From Armillaria gallica (Eukaryota; Basidiomycota; Agaricomycetes; Agaricales; Physalacriaceae), in contig JBANDB010000010.1 of the NCBI GenBank assembly GCA_037576215.1, forward strand, positions 3,100,001-3,164,000: 64,000 nt of DNA, written 5' to 3'. Made by a program: the position numbers and the translations under genes. Below are positions 34,448 through 45,455 of this stretch, one piece after another (position 1 is the first letter of the stretch; every line of letters begins with the position of its first letter). The notes under the pieces are model-generated. The model was not told where the DNA came from and ran no database searches. It saw nothing but the letters and a program-made list of their open reading frames with translations.

Positions 34448-35126
34448 GGCTCCAATCACGAGATCACGGCCGGCCGCGGCAACAGCATAGCCACATGTGG
34501 CTTCTTTTTCAACGATCACTTGCCGAGTACTAGCGCGTACTCTACGGTAATACGGCTTCCTGTATTAGGTGAGTCAAACCACTGTCAGAATCTTACGTTG
34601 TGCAGCCTTAGGTTTTTTTATCCGCACTAGGAATCATAAGCTCGTGTCGTTATTGGCCTTTCCGAAGAGGATGAAGCTCTTGTTTACTAGGCATGTATCC
34701 CGCCGTACCATAGTTATCCGAGAAAAGCGAGGGCCATCACACGCGCCGCAGGCTTGCCTCGAATGCTCCTGCCCCTTCCCGGCGGAAGCAGACGGCACGA
34801 GGCCCTTTCAACTTGAAGGCAGTGCCAAATATTCAGGGGTACCTGGAATTTGAGGACGAATAATTGTTGTTACCCTCACGCTGCTCGATGTTCGTCGAGT
34901 CACGACGTCGATGACTCGAAAGAGCCCACAGTCATTTTGACGACATAGAAATAGACTAACGCATTTGGTGATCTCCCGTGTATCCGTGACATATCCTCAG
35001 CACTCTTCCGGTTAATCGGCGAAATACAAGCCGTTCGCATCGTCAGCTTCTACTCTGGGGCGCGAGGAGTAATGACTACTTCTTGAAAGAAGGATGCATC
35101 TATTCTCGCCCTCCCTCCGCCGTCTC

Positions 35127-35134
35127 TATAAATA
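35127..35134 (+). promoter_or_regulatory. TATA box, SNG1-like gene B
   Basis: TATAAATA in the same context as copy A, 160 bp before the ATG. Confidence 0.5.
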
Positions 35135-35286
35135 ACCATCCCTGCGGCAACTCAACCGCCTGTCACGCGACGATCCTTACCATCCGGATAAACTTTACCG
35201 AACATGTCACTATATATACCCAAGTGACCAAAAGCGCCATATCTTCTCTCTCTCTCTCTTCCCTACATTCACATACTATATATACC

Positions 35287-36977
35287 ATGGACGACCGCAT
35301 GTCAGTCGATACCACAACCGACGTCCCCGCCACTGACCGTCCTTACTCCTCCCAATTCCTCGACAAGACGCCCTCAATACAAGCCTCGCGGTCGGTATAC
35401 CTCAAAATCCTCTTCGGCGGGTGCTTTGCGATGGTGCTAGTGATGTTCGGCATATTCTCCATATACTGGGGCGCGCTGTGGAAGATCCCGGCGCATAATC
35501 TGAGTGGTTGGGTCGTTGATTTTGATGGGTCGACGGTGGGGAACGCGGTGGTGCAGGGCCTCACGGCGGGTTCGTCGTCGAGTAAGGTGACGTTCAGGCA
35601 GGTTTCTGCGAGTGAGTTTCCTGGTGGGTGGCAAGAGGTGGCGAATAGGGTAATAGAGCAGAAGACATGGGTAGCTGTCGTTGGTGCGTCGCCTCTTTCT
35701 TCTCTCCTTATCATTGGGTATTGATCAAAACTGTGTAGTTCACTCGAACGCGACCGGCGCGTTAAACGCGGCTGTATCGTCAGTGAACTCCTCGTATGAT
35801 GGGTCTGAAGCAGTAACATTTTATGGCGCAGAGGCGAGGAACGAGAACGCGTAGTACGTTTCCGATATACTTCTACTGTTTCAAATTCACGTCATTTTCC
35901 AGCCGTTCGCTGATACGACCCTCTGTACAAGCCCTCCTCGCAGTCATATCCCAGGAGTTTGCGCAACAATTCGTGGCACAACTCGCCTCGTCTTCATCAC
36001 TATCCTCTATCGCCCGTTCGGCACCACAAATCCTAACAGAGCCTATAAGCTATACCACGAACAATCTCGTTCCGTTCGATATCCCAGTGTATGCTTCCAT
36101 TATTTCCTGCTTCGTCTGAATGTACTGATTTGTTCTCTAGTGCTAGCGCTATCACATTCGTTGGACTTATCTACCTACTGATTCTATCATTCTTCATCGT
36201 CGTGCGTAATATTCATTTTTAATATCCGCGAAGCACCAACTAAAATCTACAACCCCGTAGATGATCGGAGTCTCTGCACGAGAAGTATCCGGCCTCCAGG
36301 ACAAACTGACCACAGGTTCCCTCATTCGTGTCCGGCTTATCTCGGTGTTCATCGCATACTTTATGATCTCCCTATTCTATTCCCTCCTTAGCCGTGCCTT
36401 CCAAGTCGACTTCTCGCGCAAGTACGCATCATCATCTATCATTCTCATTGTTTTACTGACTGATTATCTTTAGATTTGGTGACGCAGGCTTCGTGATCTT
36501 CTGGATGGTTAACTTCGTTGGTATGCTCTCCGTGGGCCTTGCCCTGGAAGCGATGATAACCCTCCTCACCATCCCGTTCATGCCGTTCTTCATGATTTTG
36601 TGGATTATATGTGCGTAACACCCACCTTGTACACCCTTGTTTTTGACGTACATCCCTCGAAGCGAATGTATCGGTATGCTTCATGCCCATTTCTGTGTTA
36701 CCAAACATCTATCGTTATGGATACGCTATGCCTTTTTACAATGTATCCGGGGCTGTACGGACTATCTTGTTTGGCACGAAGAACGAACGTGAGTTTCAGC
36801 ATCGCATATTTTCTCCACTGTTCCTGAGATTTAGTGGGGCTGCATTTCGGGATCCTGATAGCGTGGACGGTGATTTCGATGATAACGCTTCCGGCGTTCC
36901 AGTGGTTTGTGCGGCGGGAGAGTGTTCCGGATTCGACGGGGTTGAGGGAGGAGGGGGAGAAAGAGGCGGGGCATTAG
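35287..36977 (+). CDS. SNG1/DUF3533-type membrane protein, copy B (intact)
   Basis: Exons 35287-35683, 35739-35853, 35903-36088, 36141-36201, 36261-36421, 36474-36610, 36663-36788 and 36835-36977 give 441 residues, one more than copy A. The first intron ends TGTGTAG in all copies; the nearer TTAG of copy A is lost here, which confirms the choice of acceptor. Intron 6 begins GTGCGT and ends with the weaker CGAAG. One notable change is LTIRFMP to LTIPFMP in a membrane segment, from CGG to CCG, whose effect is unknown. The start ATG is at 35287; the open frame extends further upstream but lies in the TATA-containing 5' flank. Near-identical sequence implies a recent duplication of copy A. Confidence 0.85.
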
Positions 36978-37259
36978 AGGGGACACTTACTATTACCATT
37001 ATGATTCACAGCGACGACGCTATTATATCAAGACATATATATATCAATTTAGTATTCACGTGGACGTATCGGATCCTGGCTGATGGCTCTGAAGTCATCG
37101 CGGACAGGCGTTATAAAAACGGCGTGCTAGGCAAACTACGTTCGGACTTTCCATTATTTTTTGTTATAATACGTACGGGTATTAATATCTTTAAAATTGA
37201 CGCTGCTATAACCCGTAGTGAAGGATAAGGTCCATCCATGATGCACGTCACCTTGACTA

Positions 37260-37960
37260 ACTGAAGATTTGAGCAAAACCCATTCCAGTCTGGATCTTGT
37301 CAAGGACTGCCGCGACAGAGTTGCTCATTCTGCTCTTCTCCACCTACGTCTAGGAAGGAAGGGAGGGTTCAAGCGTTCCCTCCCTAGCCCAAGGTCGAGC
37401 ATCCAGTCTGTCGAAACAAACCGGCTAATCAAGCTCTGTACCAGTTTGAACATCAGCCCGGTAGGGTACGAACGAGCTCGTCTTCATACACCCATGGATG
37501 GGCAAAACTGGTAGCAATTCTTGGATATGTAGTCGAAGAATGCGGTTACAATCATCAAGGTAACTCACCTTCATTCCCGGACGGTGCTGGTTTGGCGGCG
37601 TCGCGATTTGATGAATTTCTGAAGCCAAATAATCCACCTCTTCAAGACGAGCACGTTCACCTGGAAGGCGTCATCGGCGAAGGCCACTTTTGTCTGGTCT
37701 GAAGGTGCCGCGCTTGAGGAATTATTGGATGAAGTGAGACGCGTTATTGAATCTTGCAAGAAAATCATACGTCCTATTCGTATCATTCCAGAGGATAGGA
37801 TTCAAGAGATTTTGGACACTGACGAGCGAGAGATAAAGGACTCGTTGGATGGAGAATCTCGGCTATTGGTCCTTTCGATGGTCGGCAGGAATTGGAGAAG
37901 TGTTAAGGCACCAACATCTCAAGTCGTCCCTTTCACTGCATTTGGGAATCCCGGTTAGCG
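37260..37960 (+). other. Coding-like fragments, unassigned
   Basis: Two plus-strand readings in different frames look protein-like. About 37395-37703 contains WAKLVAILGYVVEECGYNHQ and LQDEHVHLEGVIGEGHF. About 37640-37958 contains ALEELLDEVRRVIESCKKII and DEREIKDSLDGESRLLVL. They overlap, so one frameshift would be needed to join them. No family recognised; likely a decayed gene. Confidence 0.3.
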
Positions 37961-38051
37961 GACCGCGTCTTTCCTCCACGTTCCTTTTGTGTGACGCTAT
38001 GTCACTGCGGTTTATATGTGTGCGCACAGTACAACGGCAGCCCTAGATAGG

Positions 38052-38569
38052 TGTTATGGATATTGTGCCTTTTTCGGCTGGTGCACGAGTCAACATATGC
38101 CTCCTCTCGGCCTTCTCGGTCTTGACCTCGGCTATCAGTATTTTCTCTTACTTTCTCCATTCTTCTCGTTGATACTAGAATACTACGGAACATTGCAGAA
38201 TCATAATGACTCAATACCTTACTAGTAGCCTATAAATATTGTCCTTACCATTGTACTAGGGGATCTTAATCTAGTTTTACTCCTCTTGGAACATACACTT
38301 AACTGTGTGATTCAAGCATCTTTGATCGGTTACGCCCAGCGCTTGCCAGTCAATTGCTTCCCGACTACGCCTAGCGCTTGTCGGAAACCCTGTCAGTTAC
38401 GCCTAGCACTAGCTGACACCCTCGTTAACTACGCCTAGTGCTTGTTAGCACCCCATCGGATCCCCCTTGGTGATTGGAACTCTGATTTAGGACATCCTCG
38501 CTCACAATTTGGGTTTTACTCAAGTATTCATTACTTCGTGTATTACTTTAAATACCCTGATTCTTAACA
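38052..38569 (+). mobile_element. LTR copy (solo), same family as 7546
   Basis: Begins TGTTATGGATATTGTGCC and ends TTCTTAACA. It aligns with 7546-7941 through TAGAATACTACGGAACAT, the promoter-like CTATAAATATTG and CGGATCCCCCTTGGTGAT. It is about 120 bp longer because TACGCCTAGCGCTTG-type units are repeated four times (38331, 38366, 38398, 38430). The flanking pentamers (ATAGG, GTGCC) do not match, so it may have arisen by recombination between elements or its edge is altered. Confidence 0.7.
38331..38452 (+). repeat. Four tandem repeats inside the LTR
   Basis: Core TACGCC(C/T)AGCGCTTG recurs with a spacing of 35, 32 and 32 bp. The LTR at 7546 has a single unit. Confidence 0.7.
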
Positions 38570-39005
38570 GTGCCTCGATCTTGCGTGGTTGCGGAAAAGA
38601 GACGACAATTAAACAAGCTTGTCCATTTTTGGTCGCGAGGCAGCGCCTATGTTGCACGAGCGTGCGATGGTGATAGAAAAGAGACAACAAGCTCGTCCAT
38701 TTTTGGCAACAAGGCAGCCGCCATTTTCCATTTAAAAGACGAACCACCTCAAGTTCGACTTGGGCCCCTGCTGAGCAGGGTGTACGGAGCTACGCCAAAC
38801 GTTCCACGTTGCCGTCACCTCTGAAATGTACCCTCGTATCGTAAACTCTGGCAATTCCGTACTGGACATACACCAAGAAGTCTCATTAATCTCTAAGCTA
38901 GACGACAATAATTGAAGCGTGTAGGAGTCAAGGCCCAAGCTAGAACCCGAAGGTTCGTAATAATTTGTTCATGTAGACGCAGTAACTATAGTGTCACACA
39001 GCCAG

Positions 39006-40583
39006 ATGGCTTTCTCCGAAAGCATGCCCCCGTTTGGAGATGAATATCTCATTCCTGCGCATATTTCCGTTTACCTGGAAAGCAACGACGCGCCTCATGA
39101 TAGAGACATAGCAGAGATTACAAAGATGTTATGGGAAATTGACCACTCTCTACAGAAGGCTGATGAAGATGTGAAGGAGCCCTTTCGAGGTATCGAAACC
39201 TTGCAGAAGCGTCGCGCTGCAATGATAGAAACACAGTCCAGACTTCGATGCACCCTCTCCTCTCTTCGTCGCTTTCCCGCCGAAATTCTCTTTGAGATTT
39301 TCCAATATACCATTGAACGAGGCGGCTACTCCGCCCTGGAGACCTCCGACGGGCCCTGGTCTCTCAGCCGCGTCAGTCGTCATTGGAGGGCCTCTGCGCT
39401 GACATATTCTGGAGCCCTTTGGTCCAATTTATGTATTGGCATCTATATTCACAGTTTTCGCCGGAGGAATCCACTTTCCCTTCTCCGCACATGTCTGGCT
39501 CGTTCGCGGAGGCATAACATTTCGGTTTTCTTTGATTACCCAGACCTGGTACCAACCTTCGAAGACAAGGTTAAAGAGATGGTCCAGCTGATTATAGACA
39601 ACTGCGAACGCTGGCAGTCTTTGGAAATCTCGAACCACTGTTTAGAGATCCACAATCTTCTCGGTAAAGTTCGTGGTCGCGTCCCGAACTTGAAAAATCT
39701 TGTTATCCGCAGCGAACCTCCTCGTGCATCACCGCTTAGAGCGTTTGAATTCGCTCCGCAATTGCGTACTGTCAAGATTCATGGTGGTGCGGGTGTGGTC
39801 CTTGGTCCCGGAAATCCTTCCCTTATTTCATACAACGACTACAGGTACAGGTCGCCACCATCAAATACTCTTGACTCATATTTCACTATTCTTCGCACAT
39901 GCCGCCAACACCTACAAGCATTCACCAGCCTCCATGTGTCTACCTCCCAGAGATCGCGTGCAGAAAATCCACCGATTATTTTACCACAGCTGAAACACTT
40001 CCGAGGATCAAACAAAGACCTTATCCAAAGTGTGACGACACCGAATATGGAGAGCTTCCACTTGAATATGTTTTTCCCGATGAAATCCTTTCCTGACACC
40101 GTGCTCTTGAATGTCCGCGACTTGCTTATTCGGTCCAAATGTTGGGGTCTTTCGAAGCTTACGCTCTCCAACGCCGTTACGAGTCATGTCCTGGATATCC
40201 TCCCTTTGCTTCCAGCCCTCACCGTGCTTCAATTCCGAATTTCTGGGTGGCGGTATAAGGATCTTGAAGAAGATGTTTTTCGCCGCATGTTTCGGCAAAT
40301 GACAGACGTCGACGAGATTGGAATGCTGAAAGTAGTTCCCAATCTCCGCGAGTTTTCCTTCAAGGTCGCCGAGAGTCGTCACTCCTGCGTCTTATGCCTT
40401 GATGGGACCTTTCCCGACATGGCTGCCTCACGTGCAAAGACATTAGAAAAAGTGGAGGTTAGAGGGGTTGTGCTTAGTGGAATATGGTCTTCGAGGCAGG
40501 TATCAATCTTTGAAGGCTTACTCAAAGCCGGTATGGATATATCGTTGAACAGTCTCAGGCCATGGGACTTTTCTGGGGGCTGA
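39006..40583 (+). CDS. F-box-like protein (paralogue 3)
   Basis: Single exon of 525 residues, starting MAFSESMPPFGDEYLI at ATG 39006. The frame is open a little further upstream but without ATG, and 39006 aligns with the start of paralogue 2. Coiled-coil stretch, then F-box-like domain (LRRFPAEILFEIFQYTI, WSLSRVSRHWR, ALWSNLCIG), then the leucine-rich C-terminal half ending RPWDFSGG. It resembles paralogue 1 more than paralogue 2 in most segments (GKVRGRVPNL, NCERWQSLEISN, RSRAEN.PIILPQLKH). Presumed SCF adaptor by family. Convergent with the aldo-keto reductase, whose stop lies 178 bp away. Confidence 0.85.
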   Translation: MAFSESMPPFGDEYLIPAHISVYLESNDAPHDRDIAEITKMLWEIDHSLQKADEDVKEPFRGIETLQKRRAAMIETQSRLRCTLSSLRRFPAEILFEIFQYTIERGGYSALETSDGPWSLSRVSRHWRASALTYSGALWSNLCIGIYIHSFRRRNPLSLLRTCLARSRRHNISVFFDYPDLVPTFEDKVKEMVQLIIDNCERWQSLEISNHCLEIHNLLGKVRGRVPNLKNLVIRSEPPRASPLRAFEFAPQLRTVKIHGGAGVVLGPGNPSLISYNDYRYRSPPSNTLDSYFTILRTCRQHLQAFTSLHVSTSQRSRAENPPIILPQLKHFRGSNKDLIQSVTTPNMESFHLNMFFPMKSFPDTVLLNVRDLLIRSKCWGLSKLTLSNAVTSHVLDILPLLPALTVLQFRISGWRYKDLEEDVFRRMFRQMTDVDEIGMLKVVPNLREFSFKVAESRHSCVLCLDGTFPDMAASRAKTLEKVEVRGVVLSGIWSSRQVSIFEGLLKAGMDISLNSLRPWDFSGG

Positions 40584-40760
40584 GACTATCACGTAATTGC
40601 GGGTCATCGTGTAAAAAGCACCTGGGGCCGACACATATCGACGCTTGTAGGTAGTCCATAAATATTCAACAATCCCATACGGTCTCAAAGAGAAGCGAGG
40701 AGAAAGATGGATTCACATTTGACTTTGTAAACTGCGGTCCGCTCAACCATCTTGCAAGGT

Positions 40761-42157
40761 TCAAGGAATGATGGGCTGCAGCTTCGGTTGCTTCGCCATC
40801 TTCGCTACAGCTAGTAGTATCCTGTTATGACTCGTCCCGTCGCCCTGAAATACATCAGAACAGCTCCGCCTAGTCGCAAAGCCACAAACACTTACAATCA
40901 TCGATGACGGAAAACCAGGATCAAAAGGTACGACGCTCTCGAGATACTCCATTTGCTTCTCTGTTAGCCTGATATCAAGCGCTTGGATGTTCGCCTTGAG
41001 GTGCTCGACTTTTCTGCCTCCAATGATCGGAAAGACATATGGAGTCTTGTGCATGACATACGCGATAGCAACTATACCAAACAGGAGTCAGAGAATCGTC
41101 CGGAACACGAAAACGGAACACACCAGCAGTGAGATTTCCAACAGCACCGACCTCAGCCGCAACAACCTCGAGTGCCTTCGACATCTTCACTTCAATATCA
41201 TTCCTCTCCCAATCAGGACGAGATATCGTTCTACCTTTCTCTCCTGTTTCCTTTCGTCTCTGCTCTTCCTCGTCCGTCCTGAACCTGCCAGCAGCAAGGA
41301 CGTCCCACGGAGCGAGGGCCATCCCAAACTCCCTCGCCATCGGGATGATCTCCCTTTCAAACGACCTCTCCATGACGTTCCATCGACCCTGGTAGATAAC
41401 AAACGGCGTCTTCCCATGATCCATTGCGTACTGGTTAGCCTGGGCGACGACCCAGGCGGGTGCGTCGGATATCCCGAGGTACAGCACTTTACGGAGAGCG
41501 ACGAGGTGGCGGAGGTTGTCCATCACCTCGCGGACGGGCGTCTCCCAGTCTCACCAGTGGAGGTAGAGTATGTCGATATAGTCTGTACGGAGCTTCTTGA
41601 GGCTCGCTTCGACGCTGAGGTATAGGGACTTGGAGCTGTTCCCGACATAATTGACTTTCTGGGCAATGGAATCGTCGCCACGTTTGTAGTTTGCAGTGTA
41701 CTGTCTTGTATGAGTATAAACGCTGCGGAACGCAATGGAAGGGACGAACCTTTGTTGCTATGACGAGCTGGTCTCGGATGCCTCGCTGTTCAGCCCACTC
41801 CCCGATGAATTCTTCGGAGGAACCGTCTTGACTAATAAAAGTAACATAAGCAGAGGAATAAAATTCCTGAGAATCAACGTACTATCCATTAGCCGTATCA
41901 ATGAAATTGCCACCCATGTCAAAGTACGCATCCAGGAGCTTGAAGCTCGACTCCTTGTCCATGGACCCCATCCCTAGTCGTTCCTATCGCAACCGTGAGA
42001 CCAAGAACAACGCGGCAAAGGGAATACGCACCCATTTATCACCAACGCTCATAGCCCCAAGCGTGATGGGGGATACCCTTACGCCAGATTGAGCGGACAG
42101 TACGCGGTAGACACCGAGTTTGGTGGGCGGGTCGCTAGCAAGTGCGTGGAGAGACAT
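40761..42157 (-). pseudogene. Aldo-keto reductase with one internal stop
   Basis: Six exons on the minus strand: 42157-42032, 41983-41883, 41831-41750, 41700-41124, 41071-40896 and 40844-40761. The introns are 48-52 bp, GT..AG, and all phases match; the total is 382 codons. The fold is that of fungal aryl-alcohol-type aldo-keto reductases (NADPH-dependent carbonyl reduction). The catalytic residues are D71 (FIDTANGYQ), Y76, K103 (VIATKYT) and H151 (DILYLHW). Codon 153, expected Trp in the LHWWDWET motif, is TGA (41553-41551), one G-to-A change from TGG. Everything after it is intact ([41 protein letters not shown]). So it is a very young pseudogene, a polymorphism, or a sequencing error. Confidence 0.85.
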
Positions 42158-42569
42158 GTTGGTGCGTCTTCATGGGCGACGTCCACTTTATAAGGGCTTT
42201 GCCTGACCAATCATTGGCCTTCAGCGTTCCCACTGTAGGGACCCATGACCAGGTGCTGACTCATACTATGGCGTCGACCCTATTGAATGCCTGCTTCTAT
42301 CCGCCACTTGAGTAATCGGGTTTCCTTCAGAATCGTATCAGCTGTCTGTAACAGAGTGTTGAATTGCATGGTACTTGCGAGGCGTGAGTCGTGTAATGAC
42401 GTATACAAGGGATGGAAGATCTTGTACCAATATGTCGCATCGACGAGCTCACAGGAACCAGCTAGTGTAGAAATATACGTCAGAAGGAGCAACAACGCCA
42501 CCGCGGAAAAACGCACTGTATTGAATGAGCATATAATAGAAGCACAGTTTCATCAATGAGCGATTATTG

Positions 42570-44182
42570 CTTGAACAAGGCGAAAGTCTCCATGCAGGGG
42601 ACATCCAGGAGAGAGGGCTTAGTGGACGATACGCGCTCTGCAATGCGAATTCAACGAAATGAATTATTTGAATATGTAAACGGAACGTACACTGGCCTCT
42701 CCCGTATATGATCCTGCTAGGTACTCTTCTTCTTCAAGAGAAGGCGAGGTGCGGCCATTATTCAGCGAGCAGAACTGGAAGTGTGCGCGTGGTACAATGC
42801 GGGCGTCGATGAATCGTTTGAACTTCATCACGAGGCCTTGGCTAAAATGGCAAGACATATAACATATGCCTGCTGTGATCCATTCAGAGAAGGTATTTCA
42901 ATTAGTGTCGTGTAAATCAAACGACCTAAATAAGTACCGACCCCACAGGCTATTTCATCTATGAATGTTTTATAGTTACGTTTTCGGGGCATCTTCAATA
43001 GCTCACCAAGTACCACGTCGTCTTCCTAGATCGGTTCGGGAGTCGTTCTTTATGACTGGGCCGACGTCTCCCAGGAGACGTCGTCGAGACCACCAGTCGC
43101 ACGGTAAAGGCACATCTGCAGGAAAAGCAGCAAACATCCAAACACAACCAGGAATAGAGAACTGTGTTTTTAAAAAAATTCTGGTTATCCGGTCTGATAT
43201 GTGTGTTGAAGTATCTAGCGATAATCCCGGATCAGCAAGATAGACGACAGAGAAGCAAGTTTATCACCTCGCCGATGACGGTCATTTCTGAATTCAGCCT
43301 GACGTGTGTCGTTCGAACCGTGGGGCCGTTTATCAATGGAGCTCTTGATAGAAATGGGTCTGTATCGTGCACGTCAGCACAGATTTGCACCGAGGCGAAG
43401 TAAAGGAGAGTAATGCAGACCTTAGTGGAAAGATAGTCTCATCGAGTTTACGATACCTTTTGAAGTAACACAGATGATATGACATCATGGGAGAAGGGAA
43501 TTGCCTCAAAATGAAGTTCCTCAGAGATCTAAAACGAACATCGTTAGCTACGTCTGAAGATCTCGGAAAGAGGCGGGGTAATCTCAGATTAGAAATTACG
43601 GACGCAAAACTTCGCACATCCAGCCCAACGGGGCCGTCCAGTGCAAGGGGAATGTGCGCTTCATCAGACGAGGCTATGTAAGGAAGGATACTCACGTCGT
43701 AACCTTGGAATGAGCAACAGTCATATGAGAAAGGATCCACGACGGGCCACAGCCGCATGCCATGAGAATTCTGAGCTTGAGCGACAAAGAGCCAATGTTC
43801 ATGAATCATGCAGAATCTAACTGTAGAGTCAACGACCTGTAGCTTTCAAAAGAAGCAAATATAGCGCACCTCTGTAGTATTCGCGTCCTGGCATTTTTCA
43901 GAAATGATATTGTAGGAGAGGGGAGCCGTTGACGTAGTATACGACAGAAAATTCAACCGAGCTTAGAGCAACCTGGTTCCCGGACCGGTTATAAGTCGAT
44001 TTCTTCATGAGCACACACACATTGTCACTGTTACGTCGACTCAGATCGACTAAAGATACATATATCCTGATAAAACAAGCTTCAGTAGCGTATGTCTTGC
44101 GAGTATGCTGGCACTCACAGTGCTGTCCTTCTAAGGGCATCTTGACATCCCAAGGTGGCGGAATGGACACGTTCGCCGCCAT
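42570..44182 (-). pseudogene. Multi-exon uncharacterised gene, probably decayed
   Basis: It starts at ATG 44182 (MAANVSIPPPWDVKMPLEGQ), with a GTGAGT donor after 44119. Later minus-strand exons read IYVSLVDLSRRNSDN, then NIISEKCQDANTTE joined to VVDSTVRFCMIHEHWLFVAQ and DPFSYDCCSFQGYD (donor near 43696), then RSSDVANDVRFRSLRNF, INGPTVRTTHVRLNSEMTVI, and a last part MKFKRFIDARIVPRAHFQFC ... SYTGEA, with a likely end LLDVPCMETFALFKQ at about 42570. Many boundaries have proper splice signals, but a few segments need frame changes. It could be an intact gene with introns I cannot place, or a pseudogene. No domain recognised. Confidence 0.4.
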
Positions 44183-44303
44183 TTTGAAGGTAGCTCAGGC
44201 GTCAAGGAACTACGACGCGTGTACCAGCGAATCAAACGTCTATGTCCTATTTTCAGTGCGCCACAGGCAGTGACCAGTCGCGGTCGTGTAATGGTCGTCG
44301 CAT

Positions 44304-44627
44304 GTGTTGATGAACGATATCTGGAAGAAAGTGACTCACAGGAAAACTTTAAATGTGACTATCACGTGTATTTGCGATGGCCTACGTCACTGTTCCGATG
44401 GAAACTCTTATCACGTCGTAGCGAAAAACTATCTGTACAACAACGGAAGAGCTCTCTGCTTCAGCGTCAATACGCGTGACCGCGAAACTCTTACACGGAG
44501 GTGCATTCTACATCTCCCACCGTATCCAAATTCTAACGCGAACGAGACCGACTCTGCGCTCAATGTATACTTTAAGGAGAACAGCATGTTACATGGCTGT
44601 CCTATCGGAAATCAAGTGGAATCGTAG
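44304..44627 (+). CDS. Uncharacterised Cys-containing ORF
   Basis: An open frame that reads as plausible protein: NVTITCICDGLRHCSDGNSY, NNGRALCFSVNTRD, then LNVYFKENSM and a stop. The start is doubtful; the coding-like part begins near 44350, so an upstream exon is likely. No family recognised. Confidence 0.3.
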   Translation: MLMNDIWKKVTHRKTLNVTITCICDGLRHCSDGNSYHVVAKNYLYNNGRALCFSVNTRDRETLTRRCILHLPPYPNSNANETDSALNVYFKENSMLHGCPIGNQVES

Positions 44628-44699
44628 TAAGCTGTTCTATTGCAGTGTGCGTTCCAATTGCGATATTAATAAATTTGGGTAGTTATCTACCCAGGAAAC

Positions 44700-45440
44700 A
44701 GTGAACACGTCGATTGCGAGCAGCAGAGCCGCTGAATACCTGACATACAGGGCCGTCGAAGTTGGCGGGAAGTGCCTCATCCCTCTCCCTCTCGATGCGG
44801 ATTTAGACGCTTCAGAACGGAGTATGTGCTAAAAATGACCCGATGTCGGATAAGGGCAAACGCTAACGTAGTATTGCAAATGTCGGAGCTAATGTGTATT
44901 CCTGGACTACCTTACATACGACGATCCGGATGTCCTCCCTCGCATCGTCTAATCTTTCAAGCCTGCATACACCTTGTTCTATCCTTTTGACGGTACGTAT
45001 TCCAGTTGAGTCAAGAAAGCGTCGATGTCCAAGTCCTTTCCTGCGAAGACAGAAAACCTCCAAAGTGATGCTGTGTATTGACTCACTCGTCCTGTACCTG
45101 TTCTCTTCCTCGAGTGTTGTATTCCGTATACCTCGCAGCGACTAGGAAGGGTCTCAGTTTCTGCGAAATACAGAACAACAGAGCAGGTGGGAAATGATAT
45201 ATATCAGAAAGAATTTTCTAATCATATCTGCCAGCCCAAAAACTCAGACAACATAAGTCTACCCAGCGCTCTCGACCGTTATTCCATAATTGTTATCTTA
45301 CAGCAACCACAAGAATATTTATGCCATGGTCCATTGTTCTGCCTTAGGCTGTTAACAGGCTATGAATTATATTATTAACCAGTACAACCCGGGCCCGGGA
45401 CGGCCTTTAAAATCTGTCCTTCTTTGAACTCTCCAATTTT
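44700..45440. other. Intergenic, no gene recognised
   Basis: No supported feature before the membrane-protein remnant at 45456. Confidence 0.3.
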
Positions 45441-45455
45441 GTAAAATATTCCTCC

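Larger units (their letters stand above)
33056..37235 (+). repeat. SNG1 tandem unit B
   Basis: Directly follows unit A, which makes a head-to-tail duplication. It carries the 684-bp TIR element upstream of the gene, and its 3' flank diverges after about 37170. Confidence 0.8.

Noticed and set aside
38991..39005. An upstream start for F-box gene 3
   Set aside because: The extended frame begins with GTG, not ATG; ATG 39006 aligns with the start of the paralogue at 18278.
41123..41550. Using GTGAGA after LHW in the reductase as an intron that removes the stop
   Set aside because: It would delete conserved sequence (DWET..VREVMDNL) that the family needs; a nonsense change explains the data more simply.
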